NCBI GenBank assembly: GCA_963787005.1
Contig: CAWBBX010000004.1
Location: 1 to 49,024, forward strand
Direction: 5' to 3'
Length of the DNA: 49,024 bases
From: FEN-1297 sp963787005
GTDB lineage: Bacteria; Bacteroidota; Ignavibacteria; Ignavibacteriales; Ignavibacteriaceae
This document shows, piece by piece, positions 6,556 through 16,779 of this stretch. The notes under the pieces were generated by a model. It saw nothing but the letters and a program-made list of their open reading frames with translations. It was not told the DNA's origin and made no database searches. The position numbers and the translations under genes are program-made. Positions within the stretch are counted from its first letter, which is position 1, and the number at the start of each line of letters is the position of its first letter.

Positions 6556-9377
6556 TTACGATTTTTGAGGATATAGAACCACCTTAACATAATTCTTTTC
6601 GTTAAAGTATTTCCTCGCTGCGTTCATTACCGCTTTCTTTGAGAAGTTATTGATACGATCGAGAGATTTGAATATTTGCGATAGATCCATATCGTAAAAA
6701 TAGTACCTATACAATGTATTCAACCAGAAATCGTTCTTCTTTTTGTCCACCTCCCAGCTTCTCAATTGCGTTTCTTTAACCTTGGTAATATATATATCAT
6801 CGACCGGTATTGTCTTCAAACTATCGATTACCTGGAATACCGCATTAGTAAGCTCGTCAACCCTTTCCGGAGAGCAGCCGAAAACAATAGATATATTATA
6901 CTCCTGATCCGGGTAGCGCTGCCCGCTAGAGCTTACTCTAACACCATACGTACCGCTTTTATCTTCGCGCAGAATTTCACGCAACTTGATGTCGAGAACC
7001 ATTCTCATCGAATAAAGATCGTAATTGTTCTGATAGTTCCAGTCATATGGACCGGTGAACGTTAGCGTAACGTAGCTCTTCGGCGCTATCCCTTTTCTAA
7101 CTTCTTTCGATATTACTCCCTTAGGCGGATCAATGTGAAGGTTCTTCCAGTTTTCTTTCCTGTTGATCGACGGTAGTCCGCCTACGTAAGTTTCCACAAG
7201 AGGTTTAATTTTATCTAAATCGAAATTGCCGACAAACACAACTGTAAAATCCGAGGCATCCGCGAAACGGTCTTTATAAAACGAAAGCGATTTATCCAGA
7301 TTCATATTATCCAATATCTTTTCGGTCCACGGCATCCTGCGCGAATTGTACTGGGCCAGTGTTACTTCTAGAGTGTCACTAAGCGCCGCTTCGGGACTAA
7401 GACTACGATTTGCCAGTACGCTGCGAATCCGGCTTTGATAAGATAAATAGGCGGAGCTGTCGAGACGGGGATGAGTGAAATATAAATAGATAAGCTGGAA
7501 CATCGTCTCTATATCTTTTGGCGAAGCCGATCCTCTTACGCCTTCGGAAAGCTCTCCGATATAAGGATTAACCGAAACTACTTTTCCGGCGAGCATTTTT
7601 TTAAGCTCCACTTCGGTAAAATTACCTACTCCGCTCTGATTTATTATTTGCGATGCTGTCGATGCGGGAACGTAATCGCTGTCTTTAACTAACGAAGTTC
7701 CTCCCGGACTGAATGCCTGAAAAAGTATCTCATCATTCTTAAAATCAGTCGGTTTTAAGATAACTTTTACTCCGTTGGCAAGCTTCCATTCAACCGCTTT
7801 TATATCCGGGAGATCTGTTTCGCTAACCACTTTTGAACCGGCCGGTATCTTTTCGACAAGCGGAAGATTGGAAACTTTATCTTCGTAAGGTGTGATCTTT
7901 TCATTCTTCACTTTTGTAAAAACCGCCGCCAGTTCCGCTTGTGTCGGCACGGGTGTTCCCTTTTTTTCAGGAGCACCGACCATAACAACGTTGTTCTTGT
8001 CTTTAATCCAATTTTTCCCCAGTGAATTAACTTCATCCAGAGTTATTCCGGGAAGAAGTTTTTTATAAGCGTCGAATTCGTAGGCGATGCCGGGTATGGG
8101 TTCATCATCTAAATAATTTCTTATGTACTCCGCCGCGAACCTGTTGGATTCTGTTTTGTCTCTCTCCTTGAACGCTTTCTCCATTGAACGCAGCATTGTT
8201 TCTTTTTCCCTTGCAAGCTCGGTTGCTGTGAAGCCGAACTCCTTCACTCTTTGAGCTTCGGTAAGCATCGCCTCCAGTCCCTTATCTATGCCGCCGTCCT
8301 TTACCATCCCCCCTATATAATAGACGTCTTTACTTCTAATAAATCTTCCGCTGCCCGAGTAAGCGTAAACAAACGGCGGATCGGCTTTCTGTGTAAGCTC
8401 GGTCAGCCTGTTATTCATCATTCCGTTATACAGATTTTTCACGATCGATTTTCTGTAATCCTTTAAAGTGGTTTCCGGCTGAAGGTCCATCTTATAATAA
8501 ATTCCCACTGTGTTGTAGGCCATTTCAGGATCGGTGGCGATGGCATATAAAGTCGAATCTATATCGGGCACAGGATATACAATTCTTTTTCGCTCTGCTG
8601 ACGGATCAGGTATTTTAGAAAAATGTTCCTTTATTAATTTTTCCATCCATACGGGATCAAAATCGCCCACGGCTACCACGGCCATCAGATCGGGCCTGTA
8701 CCAGTCCTTGTAAAATCTCTTCAAAGTTTCGTAGGAACAGTTCTTTACTATATCCATGTCTCCAATAGTCAGTCTATCTGCGTAGCGAGAATTTTAAAGA
8801 GTATAGGAAACTGTTTATCTCTTATCCTCGCGTTGGCTCCGCGACCGAGACGCCATTCCTCTACAATGACCCCTCTCTCCTTGTCGATCTCATCATTCTC
8901 AAAACTTACATTGTGTGCCCACTCCTCTAATATCTGTACACCCTTCTCCACCATTTCCGCGCTGTCTGTAGGAACATCAAGCATGTATACGGTTTGGTCA
9001 AAGCTTGTATAGGCGTTAACCTCCGGACCGAATTTCATACCGATCGATTCCAGATAATCAATTAGCTCGTGCTTTTTAAAATTCTTCGTCCCGTTGAATC
9101 CCATGTGCTCTACAAAGTGAGCAAGACCGAGCTGATCTTTATCCTCCAGTATCGAACCGGCGTTTACCACAAGTCGAAGGACGGCCCGGTCTTCCGGCTT
9201 CTTATTAACGCGGATATAATAAGTCAGACCGTTATCGAGCTTCCCTATTTTTATATTAGGATCAACCGGAATTTTTTGATCGAGTTGGTTTGACTGCTGA
9301 GGATACGCTGCAAAGAACGTCGACGCAATCAAGAATAAGGTAAGCAAAAGTTTTTTATAAGCCATTTTACACCCCAT
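6556..9377 (-). pseudogene. M16 family zinc metalloprotease (pitrilysin-like), one-base frameshift
   Basis: A ~940-residue secreted M16 peptidase split by one missing base. The 5' part (9377-8769) has a signal peptide, the zinc motif H87-F-V-E-H91 and the downstream ERGVIVEEW glutamate. It runs in frame to KQFPILFK; restoring one base between 8793 and 8792 continues as DSRYADRLTIGDMDIVKN and joins the 733-residue 3' part (YETLKRFYKDWYRPDLMAVVAVGDFDP and two further M16 domains). The domain count (four M16 lobes) fits the full-length zinc protease of Bacteroidota. The better start is ATG 9365 (MAYKKLLL), preceded by GGGGTG. Function: degradation of peptides in the envelope. The lesion is probably a sequence error or a recent mutation because both halves are otherwise perfectly conserved. 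Confidence 0.9.
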
Positions 9378-9488
9378 ATTTTTTAGGACAGAGCGAAATA
9401 ATGCGGTAAGTGTCCCCCATTGCTAAATAAATTAATTATGAATTAAATATTAACAAAATTCGAGAAAGAATGCATGGAAATTATTATT

Positions 9489-9555
9489 TCTCCGTGCCTC
9501 CGTGTCTCCGTGGTTAAAGGGTCTATTCACCACAGAGGCACTGAGACACAGAGGT
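9489..9555. repeat. CACAGAGGCAC-type inverted repeat, copy 2
   Basis: Arms 9489-9516 (TCTCCGTGCCTCCGTGTCTC then CGTGGTTA) and 9528-9555 (CACCACAGAGGCACTGAGAC then ACAGAGGT) match the element at 6483-6546. It lies upstream of the M16 gene and directly behind the stop of the oxidoreductase gene. Confidence 0.8.
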
Positions 9556-9557
9556 TA

Positions 9558-10499
9558 TTATAAAGATAGATCGACGACCGTTCTGCCGGTAATTTTTCCT
9601 TCCAGAATATCGTCTATTTTTGAGCTCAAATCCTTGAGACCGCAGGTAAAGCAAATATCGTTTAACAAATCCGGTTTCCATTTCCCGGCGAGATTATCCC
9701 ACATCAATTTTCTTACATCCATCGGGCAGTGAGCGGAATCGATACCCAACAAACTAACACCGCGCAGAATGAACGGGTAAACCGTCATGTTTAAGTCGGG
9801 TGACTGCGTTAATCCGCACGCGGCCACACCGCCGCCGTATTTCGTGGACTTCATTGCGGCGGAAAGTATGTTGCCACCTACGGTATCCACAACCCCCGCC
9901 CATCTTGTGGGAAGAAGCGGCTTGCCGGATAAATCATCAACAAATTCCCGGGTGATGACCGACGACGCGCCGACTTTCTTCAGATATTCTTCTTTATCGG
10001 ATTTTCCCGTAGCCGCGGTTACCTTGTAACCTGCATGCGCCAATATCGCGACAGCCAGCGATCCCACTCCGCCCGTAGCACCGGTGACTAAAATATCACC
10101 GTCAGATTTTTTTAATCCCGTATGCTCCAGATGATGTAAAGATAACGCTGCGGTAAATCCGGCTGTCCCGAAAATCATACTTTCTTTGAGAGTAAGGTTA
10201 TCCGGAAGTTTAACAATCCATTCGGCAGGAACTCTTATAAATTCGCCGAATCCGCCGGTTGTGTTCATACCAAGATCGAAACCGGTAACGACAACTTTAT
10301 CGCCCGATTTAAATTCCGGGCTGCGCGATTCTTCTACGATTCCGGCGGCATCTATTCCCGGCGTATGCGGATATCTGCGGGTCACTCCTTTATTACCGGT
10401 TGCAGAAAGCGCGTCTTTATAATTAAGCGATGAGTATTTCACATTAATTAAAACATCACCGTCCGGAAGATCATCTATTTGATCGTTTACCGATTTCAC
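9558..10499 (-). CDS. YhdH/YhfP family quinone oxidoreductase (acrylyl-CoA reductase-like), N-terminal frameshift
   Basis: 313 residues of a medium-chain dehydrogenase/reductase of the YhdH/AcuI group: SSLNYKDALSATG, HTPGIDAAG, the NADPH-binding VTGATGGVGSLAVAIL, and the late GVSLLGIDSA typical of this group. No zinc ligands, as expected. Members reduce acryloyl-CoA or other enones with NADPH. The GTG start at 10499 cuts off the normal N-terminus. A better start is ATG 10558: it reads MSSKEFKALII, hits TAA at 10523-10525, and one base out of frame continues ENTFVKSVNDQIDDL into the annotated frame. So a one-base loss near 10525 probably hides the first 20 residues. Confidence 0.85.
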   Translation of the reverse strand: MKSVNDQIDDLPDGDVLINVKYSSLNYKDALSATGNKGVTRRYPHTPGIDAAGIVEESRSPEFKSGDKVVVTGFDLGMNTTGGFGEFIRVPAEWIVKLPDNLTLKESMIFGTAGFTAALSLHHLEHTGLKKSDGDILVTGATGGVGSLAVAILAHAGYKVTAATGKSDKEEYLKKVGASSVITREFVDDLSGKPLLPTRWAGVVDTVGGNILSAAMKSTKYGGGVAACGLTQSPDLNMTVYPFILRGVSLLGIDSAHCPMDVRKLMWDNLAGKWKPDLLNDICFTCGLKDLSSKIDDILEGKITGRTVVDLSL

Positions 10500-10558
10500 G
10501 AATGTATTTTCCGTTCTCTTCTTTATATTATTAATGCTTTGAATTCTTTAGACGACAT

Positions 10559-10815
10559 TTGTTATCCTGAATTTTTATGTAACCTCTTTAGGGTAAGATT
10601 ATTTTTTATGTTTCTTCCCCGGAGATTCTCCCCGGGCTTAGTTATTTTTCCCTTTTAGGGAAAAGGAAATTAAATTAAAATATATTATTCTATTTAATTA
10701 CTAATTGCCGTCGGTTTTAACCGACGGAGAGGTTAAGCACACCAAAAACATTTCCGGCTTTAGCCGCATTGAAAAAATTTGACAATTAAAGCAGATTTTT
10801 AGAAACACTATCTTA
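10559..10815. repeat. Intergenic gap with a cluster of short palindromes
   Basis: No gene is seen. The gap contains at least four hairpins: CCCGGAGATTCTCCCCGGG (~10618-10636), TTTTCCCTTTTAGGGAAAA (10646-10664), the perfect CCGTCGGTTTTAACCGACGG (10708-10727) and CGGCTTTAGCCG (~10754-10765). Several could terminate transcription of fetB from the right, but none has a clean T run on the minus strand. Confidence 0.65.
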
Positions 10816-11607
10816 TTATTTTCTAATAACACCGCTCTTCAATATATCATAATCGTTAAAGACAAACTTATTGGCCATATATATTGTTAGGATCACGGTG
10901 ATGACCGACGCGGCGAGAATCGTTATCATCAGCATTATTTGATACTTAATCGCAATCATCGGACTATTGCCGCCGAGTATCTGTCCCGTCATCATGCCGG
11001 GAAGTGAAATCAATCCTACAACCGCCATCGTTGCGATAGTCGGGTTAAAAGAAATTTTTATCGCGTCTCTTATATACGGCATTAAAGCTTCGCCTCTCGA
11101 CGCGCCGCTTGCAAGCGAGTATCTGTAAAGAAGCGGCTCTTTATGCAGTCTGCTGTAATAAGAATTTATTGCGATTATATTGCCTCTTATACAGTTGCCG
11201 AGCAGCATGCCTGTAATGGGAATAAAGTACATAGCCTTAAATATGTTATTAAGCTTGATGACCACGGCAAAGAAATAAATATCGACCAGAAGAATGCTTA
11301 TGGTTGAGGCGATGAAAACGGGTATCAGAAAAATTCGGTAGTTGAGTTCGCTTCTCTGCACCGTTGTGTATGCGGCGACAAGTACCATAACAAAAACCCA
11401 GGCAAGATTTATTAATGTACTGTCTCTCGCGAAGATGAATTCGAGGTATAGCCCGACGAGTATTAATTGAATTGTCATCCTGCCCGTCGCGAACAGAGTA
11501 TCTTTTACGAGTCCCGTCTTATAATACCAGAAAACAGCGGCCGGAATTAGTAACAAAATATATCCGAGAGCCAGATCGAGCCATTTTATATCGACAGCCG
11601 AATTCAT
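10816..11607 (-). CDS. fetB: FetB-type ABC transporter permease (UPF0014)
   Basis: 263 residues, about seven TM helices, with the family signatures RMTIQLILVGLYL, the conserved IPITGMLLGN and SLPGMMTGQILGG. FetAB in E. coli is an iron exporter that protects against oxidative stress. The start is one base after the fetA stop; the ribosome site GGAGGC is encoded in the last codons of fetA (EGGG end), so the pair is translationally coupled. Confidence 0.9.
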   Translation of the reverse strand: MNSAVDIKWLDLALGYILLLIPAAVFWYYKTGLVKDTLFATGRMTIQLILVGLYLEFIFARDSTLINLAWVFVMVLVAAYTTVQRSELNYRIFLIPVFIASTISILLVDIYFFAVVIKLNNIFKAMYFIPITGMLLGNCIRGNIIAINSYYSRLHKEPLLYRYSLASGASRGEALMPYIRDAIKISFNPTIATMAVVGLISLPGMMTGQILGGNSPMIAIKYQIMLMITILAASVITVILTIYMANKFVFNDYDILKSGVIRK

Positions 11608-11608
11608 C

Positions 11609-12247
11609 TCAGCCTCCGCCTTCGTTTTTAGATATCTCTATCACACGTCCGGCGCTGGCAAGCCATTCGTCATCGTGAGAAACGGACAGTACCGTAAATT
11701 CATTATTCTTCTGGAATCTCTCAATCACCTTTCTTTTTGATTCCTTATCCAGCGCAGAAGTAGGCTCGTCAAGAAAGACCAGCTTTCTTTTCAGCAGAAT
11801 ACCCGAAGCCAGTAAAATTCTCTGTTTCTCTCCTCCCGAAATCTCGTTCAAAGATTTTTTTAATATCGATTCATTTAGACCTAATCTGCGAAATTCTTCG
11901 AGCAGCGATTCGTGCGAAGGACGAATTTCCCTGTTCCGCTTGAACGAAAAAGGAAGAAGCGCCAGCTCGTCTGCGTTTATACCCGGCGCTACGTTCATCT
12001 CCTGCGGCACCCATGCTATTTCCGATCTTATATTTGAAAGGTTTTCTTTATTTAAAACCATTTTCATTATCTCAATTTCACCGGAGTCGGGCATGATAAA
12101 TCCCATTAACACGTTCAACAGCGAGGTCTTTCCGGAACCGGATTCTCCCTTTACGGCTACTTTTTCACCTTTTTCAACATTTAATGAAAAATTGTTGAAG
12201 ATCAGCTGCCCATTAAAATTTAGATGAAGATTATTTACTAAGATCAT
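11609..12247 (-). CDS. fetA: FetA-type ABC transporter ATP-binding protein
   Basis: 212 residues with Walker A GESGSGKTS (34-42), a Q loop in IAWVPQEMN, the signature ISGGEKQRILLASGILL, Walker B LVFLDEPTSALD and the His switch SVSHDDEW. It is a single, short ATPase, as usual for FetA. It is followed by the permease fetB with one base between them. The promoter must lie in 12248-12535, shared back to back with the M23 gene. Confidence 0.9.
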   Translation of the reverse strand: MILVNNLHLNFNGQLIFNNFSLNVEKGEKVAVKGESGSGKTSLLNVLMGFIMPDSGEIEIMKMVLNKENLSNIRSEIAWVPQEMNVAPGINADELALLPFSFKRNREIRPSHESLLEEFRRLGLNESILKKSLNEISGGEKQRILLASGILLKRKLVFLDEPTSALDKESKRKVIERFQKNNEFTVLSVSHDDEWLASAGRVIEISKNEGGG

Positions 12248-12535
12248 ATTAATTATTTAAGGATGTAGGTACTTCATTTATGAAGTCCTAAGAAATATAT
12301 TTTATTAGATAATATGTTTTTTAATGTTCTTCTAGTTTAATTCTTATAATCTCGCAATTGCGGAAACCCCGGCCGTCACCTTAATAGAAAATACTAAAAT
12401 ATTACCAAAAAGAATTTTCTGCATAAAATGAAATTATTTAAACCTCCGGGTTAAAAAAACTGAAATTTCTTTCCATTTTATCAGACTATCTTTAAATTTG
12501 CGGTAACAATTGCCATCCCATAAAAATCCGGTGTA
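12248..12535. promoter_or_regulatory. Divergent promoter region between fetA and the M23 endopeptidase
   Basis: 288 bases, AT-rich, no gene. It holds one hairpin, ACTTCATTTATGAAGT (12271-12286), close to the fetA start, with the same plan (6-bp stem, 4-base loop) as the intergenic palindromes elsewhere. I see no confident promoter boxes. Confidence 0.45.
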
Positions 12536-13819
12536 ATGAAATTATCTTTAGATAAAAATTCCGACATTGTATTAATTGTCGCTGCCGTTTCAATAGTATT
12601 TTTAATTCTTCTTCTCACTCTTTCTTCGGGAAATCCGGGGGACGAAGTATTGAGCGATTCGATTAACTCTCCTCTTAAGAAATTAAACGAGTTCGGATTT
12701 AACTCGGATTCTTTAGCAGTGAAAGAGTTGAAGATCAAAAGAAACGATACTTTCTCAACAATTCTATCGGGATATAATATTTCATACGACTATATCCTTA
12801 ATCTTGCGGAGAGATCCAAACCGGTATTCAACGTAAGAGATCTTAAATTCGGAAACAGATATTATACTTATAGTTCAAAGACTAAAAGCGACAGCCTTCT
12901 ATACCTTGTATATGAAAAAGACATGATAGATTTTGTTGTTTACGATTTGAGAGATTCGATAAAAGTCTACGAAGGCTCGCATAAATTAGAGCTTAGAAGA
13001 AAGTCGATCTCTACTATAATAAACAACTCTTTGTACGAAGCGATCGACGGAAAAGGCGGGGATCCGGAACTGGCGATGAAGCTTTCCGAGATTTACGCGT
13101 GGCAGATTGATTTTTTCAAGCTGCAGAAAGGCGATTCAATAAAAGTAATTTATAATGAAAGTTACGTGAAAGATAATCCGGTTGGAATAAACAAAGTTGT
13201 GGGAGCTGAATTTAGGCACGGCGGAAATACGTTTTATGCGTTCCGGTTCAAAGAGGGCGGCAAGCCGGGCTTCTTCGACGAGAACGGCAGGAGCCTGCGC
13301 AAGGCGTTCTTGAAAGCCCCGCTTAAATTCACAAGGATAAGTTCACATTTCACTAAAAGAAGATTTCATCCGGTACTTCACCGTTACAAAGCTCATCTGG
13401 GAACCGATTATGCGGCCGACGTAGGAACGCCGATCCACACGGTTGGCGACGGTGTTGTAATAGCCGCAAGATATTCTAAATATAACGGCCGGTACGTCAA
13501 GGTAAAACACAATAGCGTATACACAACTCAGTATTTGCACATGTCCAGAATTGCGAAAGGAATTAAGCCCGGAGCAAGAGTAAAACAGGGACAGATTATA
13601 GGCTACGTGGGAAGTACGGGATTAGCGACCGGTCCGCACCTCTGTTTCAGGTTCTGGATGAACGGAAAGCAGGTCGATCCCTTTAAAGTCAAGATTCCTC
13701 CGTCCCGCCCGGTACAGAAAGAATATGTGGATCAGTTCAACCAAAAGAAAAATGAGGTTCTGGCTGAACTGATGAGAATTGAAAATGATGATGACGGCGA
13801 CGGGGAAAAATCATTATAA
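12536..13819 (+). CDS. M23 family murein endopeptidase (MepM/NlpD-like), membrane-anchored
   Basis: 427 residues. One TM helix at about 11-29, a middle region with LysM/OapA-like character (KRNDTFSTILSGYNISYD, ~60-80), and a C-terminal M23 domain. Metal motif H287-L-G-T-D291 is intact, as is TVGDGVV. The second motif reads G-P-H368-L-C370-F: the usual second His is Cys. Cys or Asp at this site is, as I recall, common in Bacteroidota members, so the enzyme need not be dead. It cleaves peptidoglycan cross-links or activates amidases in the periplasm. It ends in an acidic tail (ENDDDGDGEKSL). Confidence 0.9.
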   Translation: MKLSLDKNSDIVLIVAAVSIVFLILLLTLSSGNPGDEVLSDSINSPLKKLNEFGFNSDSLAVKELKIKRNDTFSTILSGYNISYDYILNLAERSKPVFNVRDLKFGNRYYTYSSKTKSDSLLYLVYEKDMIDFVVYDLRDSIKVYEGSHKLELRRKSISTIINNSLYEAIDGKGGDPELAMKLSEIYAWQIDFFKLQKGDSIKVIYNESYVKDNPVGINKVVGAEFRHGGNTFYAFRFKEGGKPGFFDENGRSLRKAFLKAPLKFTRISSHFTKRRFHPVLHRYKAHLGTDYAADVGTPIHTVGDGVVIAARYSKYNGRYVKVKHNSVYTTQYLHMSRIAKGIKPGARVKQGQIIGYVGSTGLATGPHLCFRFWMNGKQVDPFKVKIPPSRPVQKEYVDQFNQKKNEVLAELMRIENDDDGDGEKSL

Positions 13820-13834
13820 AATCAAGGTAAGCAG

Positions 13835-14943
13835 TTCAATCCCTAAAGGGATTGATTTTTTTTGTTAGCATAAGACTGTTACAAACATTTATTCCCTAAC
13901 GGGAATAAAATCTCTTTTAGTTTTATTACAAACTTTACATCTTCCTTAGCTCGATTACAGATTTTACATCTTCCTTTGAATAGCCCATACCTTCATAGTT
14001 GGGATGAATAATTTTCTCAAATTATAGTTAGAGGATTTGTCGATCTTTTCAAAAGGTTCAATCTTTACATGGACTGATTAATTTTTTGTCGACATCACGC
14101 TGTTACAAACATTTATTCCCTGACGGGAATAAAATCTCTTTTAGTTTTATTACAAACTTTACATCTTCCTTAGCTCGATTACAGATTTTACATCTTCCTT
14201 TGAATAGACCATACCTTCAAAGTTGGGATGAATAATTTTCTCAAATTATAGTTAGAGGATTTGTCGATCTTTTCAAAAGGTTCAATCTTTACATGGACTG
14301 ATTAATTTTTTGTCGACATCACGCTGTTACAAACATTTATTCCCTAACGGGAATAAAATCTCTTTTAGTTTTATTACAAACTTTACATCTTCCTTAGCTC
14401 GATTACAGATTTTACATCTTCCTTTGAATAGAACATACTTTCAAAGTTGGGATGAATAATTTTCTCAAATTATAGTTAGAGGATTTGTCGATCTTTTTAA
14501 AAGGTTCAATCTTTACATGGACTGATTAATTTTTTGTCGACATCACGCTGTTACAAACATTTATTCCCTAACGGGAATAAAATCTCTTTTAGTTTTATTA
14601 CAAACTTTACATCTTCCTTAGCTCGATTACAAATTTTACATCTTCCTTGAATAGCCCATACCTTCAAAGTTGGGATAAATAATTTTCTCAAATTATAGTT
14701 AGAGGATTTGTCGATCTTTTTAATAGGTTCAATCTTTACAGGGACTGATTAATTTTTTGTCGACATCACGCTGTTACAAACATTTATTCCCTGACGGGAA
14801 TAAAATCTCTATTAGTTCGAACACAAATTTTACATCTTTCTTTAGATAGCCCGTGTCTTCATGTATAGGGTAAATGAATTTCTAAAATTATTTTTAGAGG
14901 ATTTGTCGAACTTTTTAAAAGGTTCAATTCCTTTAAGGATTGA
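13835..14943. repeat. Tandem array of a 224-bp unit, about five copies
   Basis: Five units with period 224, 224, 224, 223 and a degenerate last unit of 195. Each unit contains a perfect palindrome ATTCCCTNACGGGAAT (13891, 14115, 14339, 14563, 14786), a pair of direct sub-repeats around TTTTACATCTTCCTT, and a second palindrome position starting TTCAAT. That second palindrome is intact only at the two ends (TCAATCCCTAAAGGGATTGA at 13836; TTCAATTCCTTTAAGGATTGA at 14923); the four inner copies all read TTCAATCTTTACATGGACTGA, so the unit was amplified after this hairpin had decayed. No open frame, no CRISPR layout. Confidence 0.9.
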
Positions 14944-14978
14944 TTAAAGTTTATTGCTGTATCTCTCTAAAAACATTC

Positions 14979-15110
14979 ATTCCCTGACAGGAATGGAACC
15001 ACTGTTAACGATATAATTAACTATTATAAACGGCACTGCTCAATCCCGTAGGGATTGAATATTTGTAACCGAATGCCTAAAATAGTTCAAGACAACTCCG
15101 TCAGGAGTTG
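14979..15110. repeat. Three more intergenic palindromes upstream of gatB
   Basis: ATTCCCTGACAGGAAT (~14979-14995), TCAATCCCGTAGGGATTGA (15040-15058) and CAACTCCGTCAGGAGTTG (15093-15110) follow the tandem array. Stems differ, but each has a 6-8 bp stem with a 3-4 base loop. The remaining ~190 bases to gatB show nothing else. Confidence 0.7.
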
Positions 15111-15300
15111 AACCATATCTTAAATTAACTAATTATTAACCACCCCTGAGTTACCCAAGTGTTATTTTATCATTCAAATTATTTACAGCCTCGTATTTTA
15201 TTCGTATGAGGTTCATCATTTTAACACCGGAACCGGGATTGGACTTTCTATATGTACTATTTCTTTCATATATTTAGGACTTAAAAATCAACATCTGGAT

Positions 15301-16747
15301 ATGAACGAAAAATACGAAGCCGTAATAGGCCTTGAAGTACATGCGCAGCTCTTAACAGAATCGAAAGCTTTCTGCGGATGCTCCACTAAATTCGGAAATT
15401 CACCGAATACGAATGTTTGTCCCGTCTGCCTGGGCCACCCGGGAGTTCTTCCCGTGCTAAACAAGAAAGTTGTTGAGTTTACGGTTCTTATGGGACTCGC
15501 GACGAACTGCACGATCAACGAAAAATCTATCTTCGCGAGGAAGAATTACTTTTATCCCGACCTCCCAAAAGGATACCAGATTTCCCAGTACGAGGAACCG
15601 ATCTGTGAGCACGGGCATATTGATGTTGTACGTTCCGACAACACTGAGAAGAGAATAGGAATTACAAGAATTCACATGGAAGAAGACGCGGGCAAGTCTA
15701 TTCACGACCAGGCATACGAAACATTGGTCGATGTAAACCGCTGCGGAGTTCCGTTGATAGAGATAGTGAGCGAGCCGGACATCAGATCCGCTGAGGAAGC
15801 GTACCTTTATCTCACCAAGATAAAACAGATCGTTCAATACCTAGGCGTATGCGACGGCAATATGGAGGAAGGATCGCTGAGGTGCGACGCAAACATCTCA
15901 GTAAGACTCAAAGGCCGGAAGGAATTCGGGACGAAGACCGAAGTAAAAAACATGAACTCCTTCCACAACGTGGAGAAAGCCATAAATTTTGAAATCGAGC
16001 GCCAGATAGATATTATAGAAGACGGCGGGAAGATTGTTCAGCAGACACTGCTTTGGAACGCAGACCTTAACGAGGCTTTACCGATGAGAAGCAAGGAAGA
16101 GGCGCACGATTACCGCTACTTCCCCGATCCCGATCTCGTCCCGGTAATCGTTGATGAGAAATGGAAAAAAGATATCGCGGAAAATCTTCCCGAACTGCCC
16201 GACGTTAGATTTGACAGATTTGTGGAACAGTACGCCCTGCCTAAATACGATGCAGAACTGCTTACCCAATCGAAAGGAACGGCGGATTATTACGAGAACG
16301 TTGTAAAAATTACGGACGATTATAAGTCAGCCAGCAACTGGGTGATGACAGACGTTCTGAAAATTATTAACGAAAACAAGATCGATATAAAAGATTTTTC
16401 GGTTCCGCCCGACAACCTAGGCGAGATGATAAATCTGATAAAAGACGGCACGATCAGCGGGAAAATAGCTAAAGATGTTTTTGCCGAGATGCTGAAAGGA
16501 AACAAAAAACCCTCGGCAATCGTCAAAGAGAAAAATCTTGTGCAGATCTCGGACACGTCCGAAATCGAGAAGATCGTAGATACTGTCATATCTCAAAGCC
16601 CCAAAGAAGTGCAAGATTATGTTGAGGGGAAGGACAAGGTAATCGGTTTCTTCGTCGGCCGGATAATGCGGGAGACGAAAGGCAAGGCGAATCCCAAGAT
16701 TCGTGAACGAAATCCTCAGGGAAAAGCTCGATAAATTTAAAGCATAA
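15301..16747 (+). CDS. gatB: Asp-tRNA(Asn)/Glu-tRNA(Gln) amidotransferase subunit B, C-terminal frameshift
   Basis: GatB presents mischarged tRNA and activates it in the GatCAB amidotransferase. The N-terminal IGLEVHAQLLTESKAFCGCS and NTNVCPVCLGHPG (zinc cysteines), PKGYQISQYEEP and RIHMEEDAGKSIHD are diagnostic, as is the C-terminal YqeY-like tail domain. The open frame stops at 16734 with NPKIRERNPQGKAR. Removing one base near 16700 gives the expected NPKIVNEILREKLDKFKA and a stop at 16745-16747, so a one-base insertion (ATTC for ATC) corrupts the last ~14 residues. No gatA or gatC is adjacent. Confidence 0.95.
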
Positions 16748-16779
16748 ATTGATCACCATTTATCAACCGGAGAAATAAT

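Noticed and set aside
12536..13819. M23 protein as a dead enzyme because of the missing His
   Set aside because: Cys can serve as a zinc ligand and, as I recall, similar changes occur in Bacteroidota members, so loss of activity cannot be claimed.
13835..14943. Possible CRISPR array
   Set aside because: The repeat unit is 224 bases with no unique spacers, and no cas gene is near. It is a plain tandem repeat.
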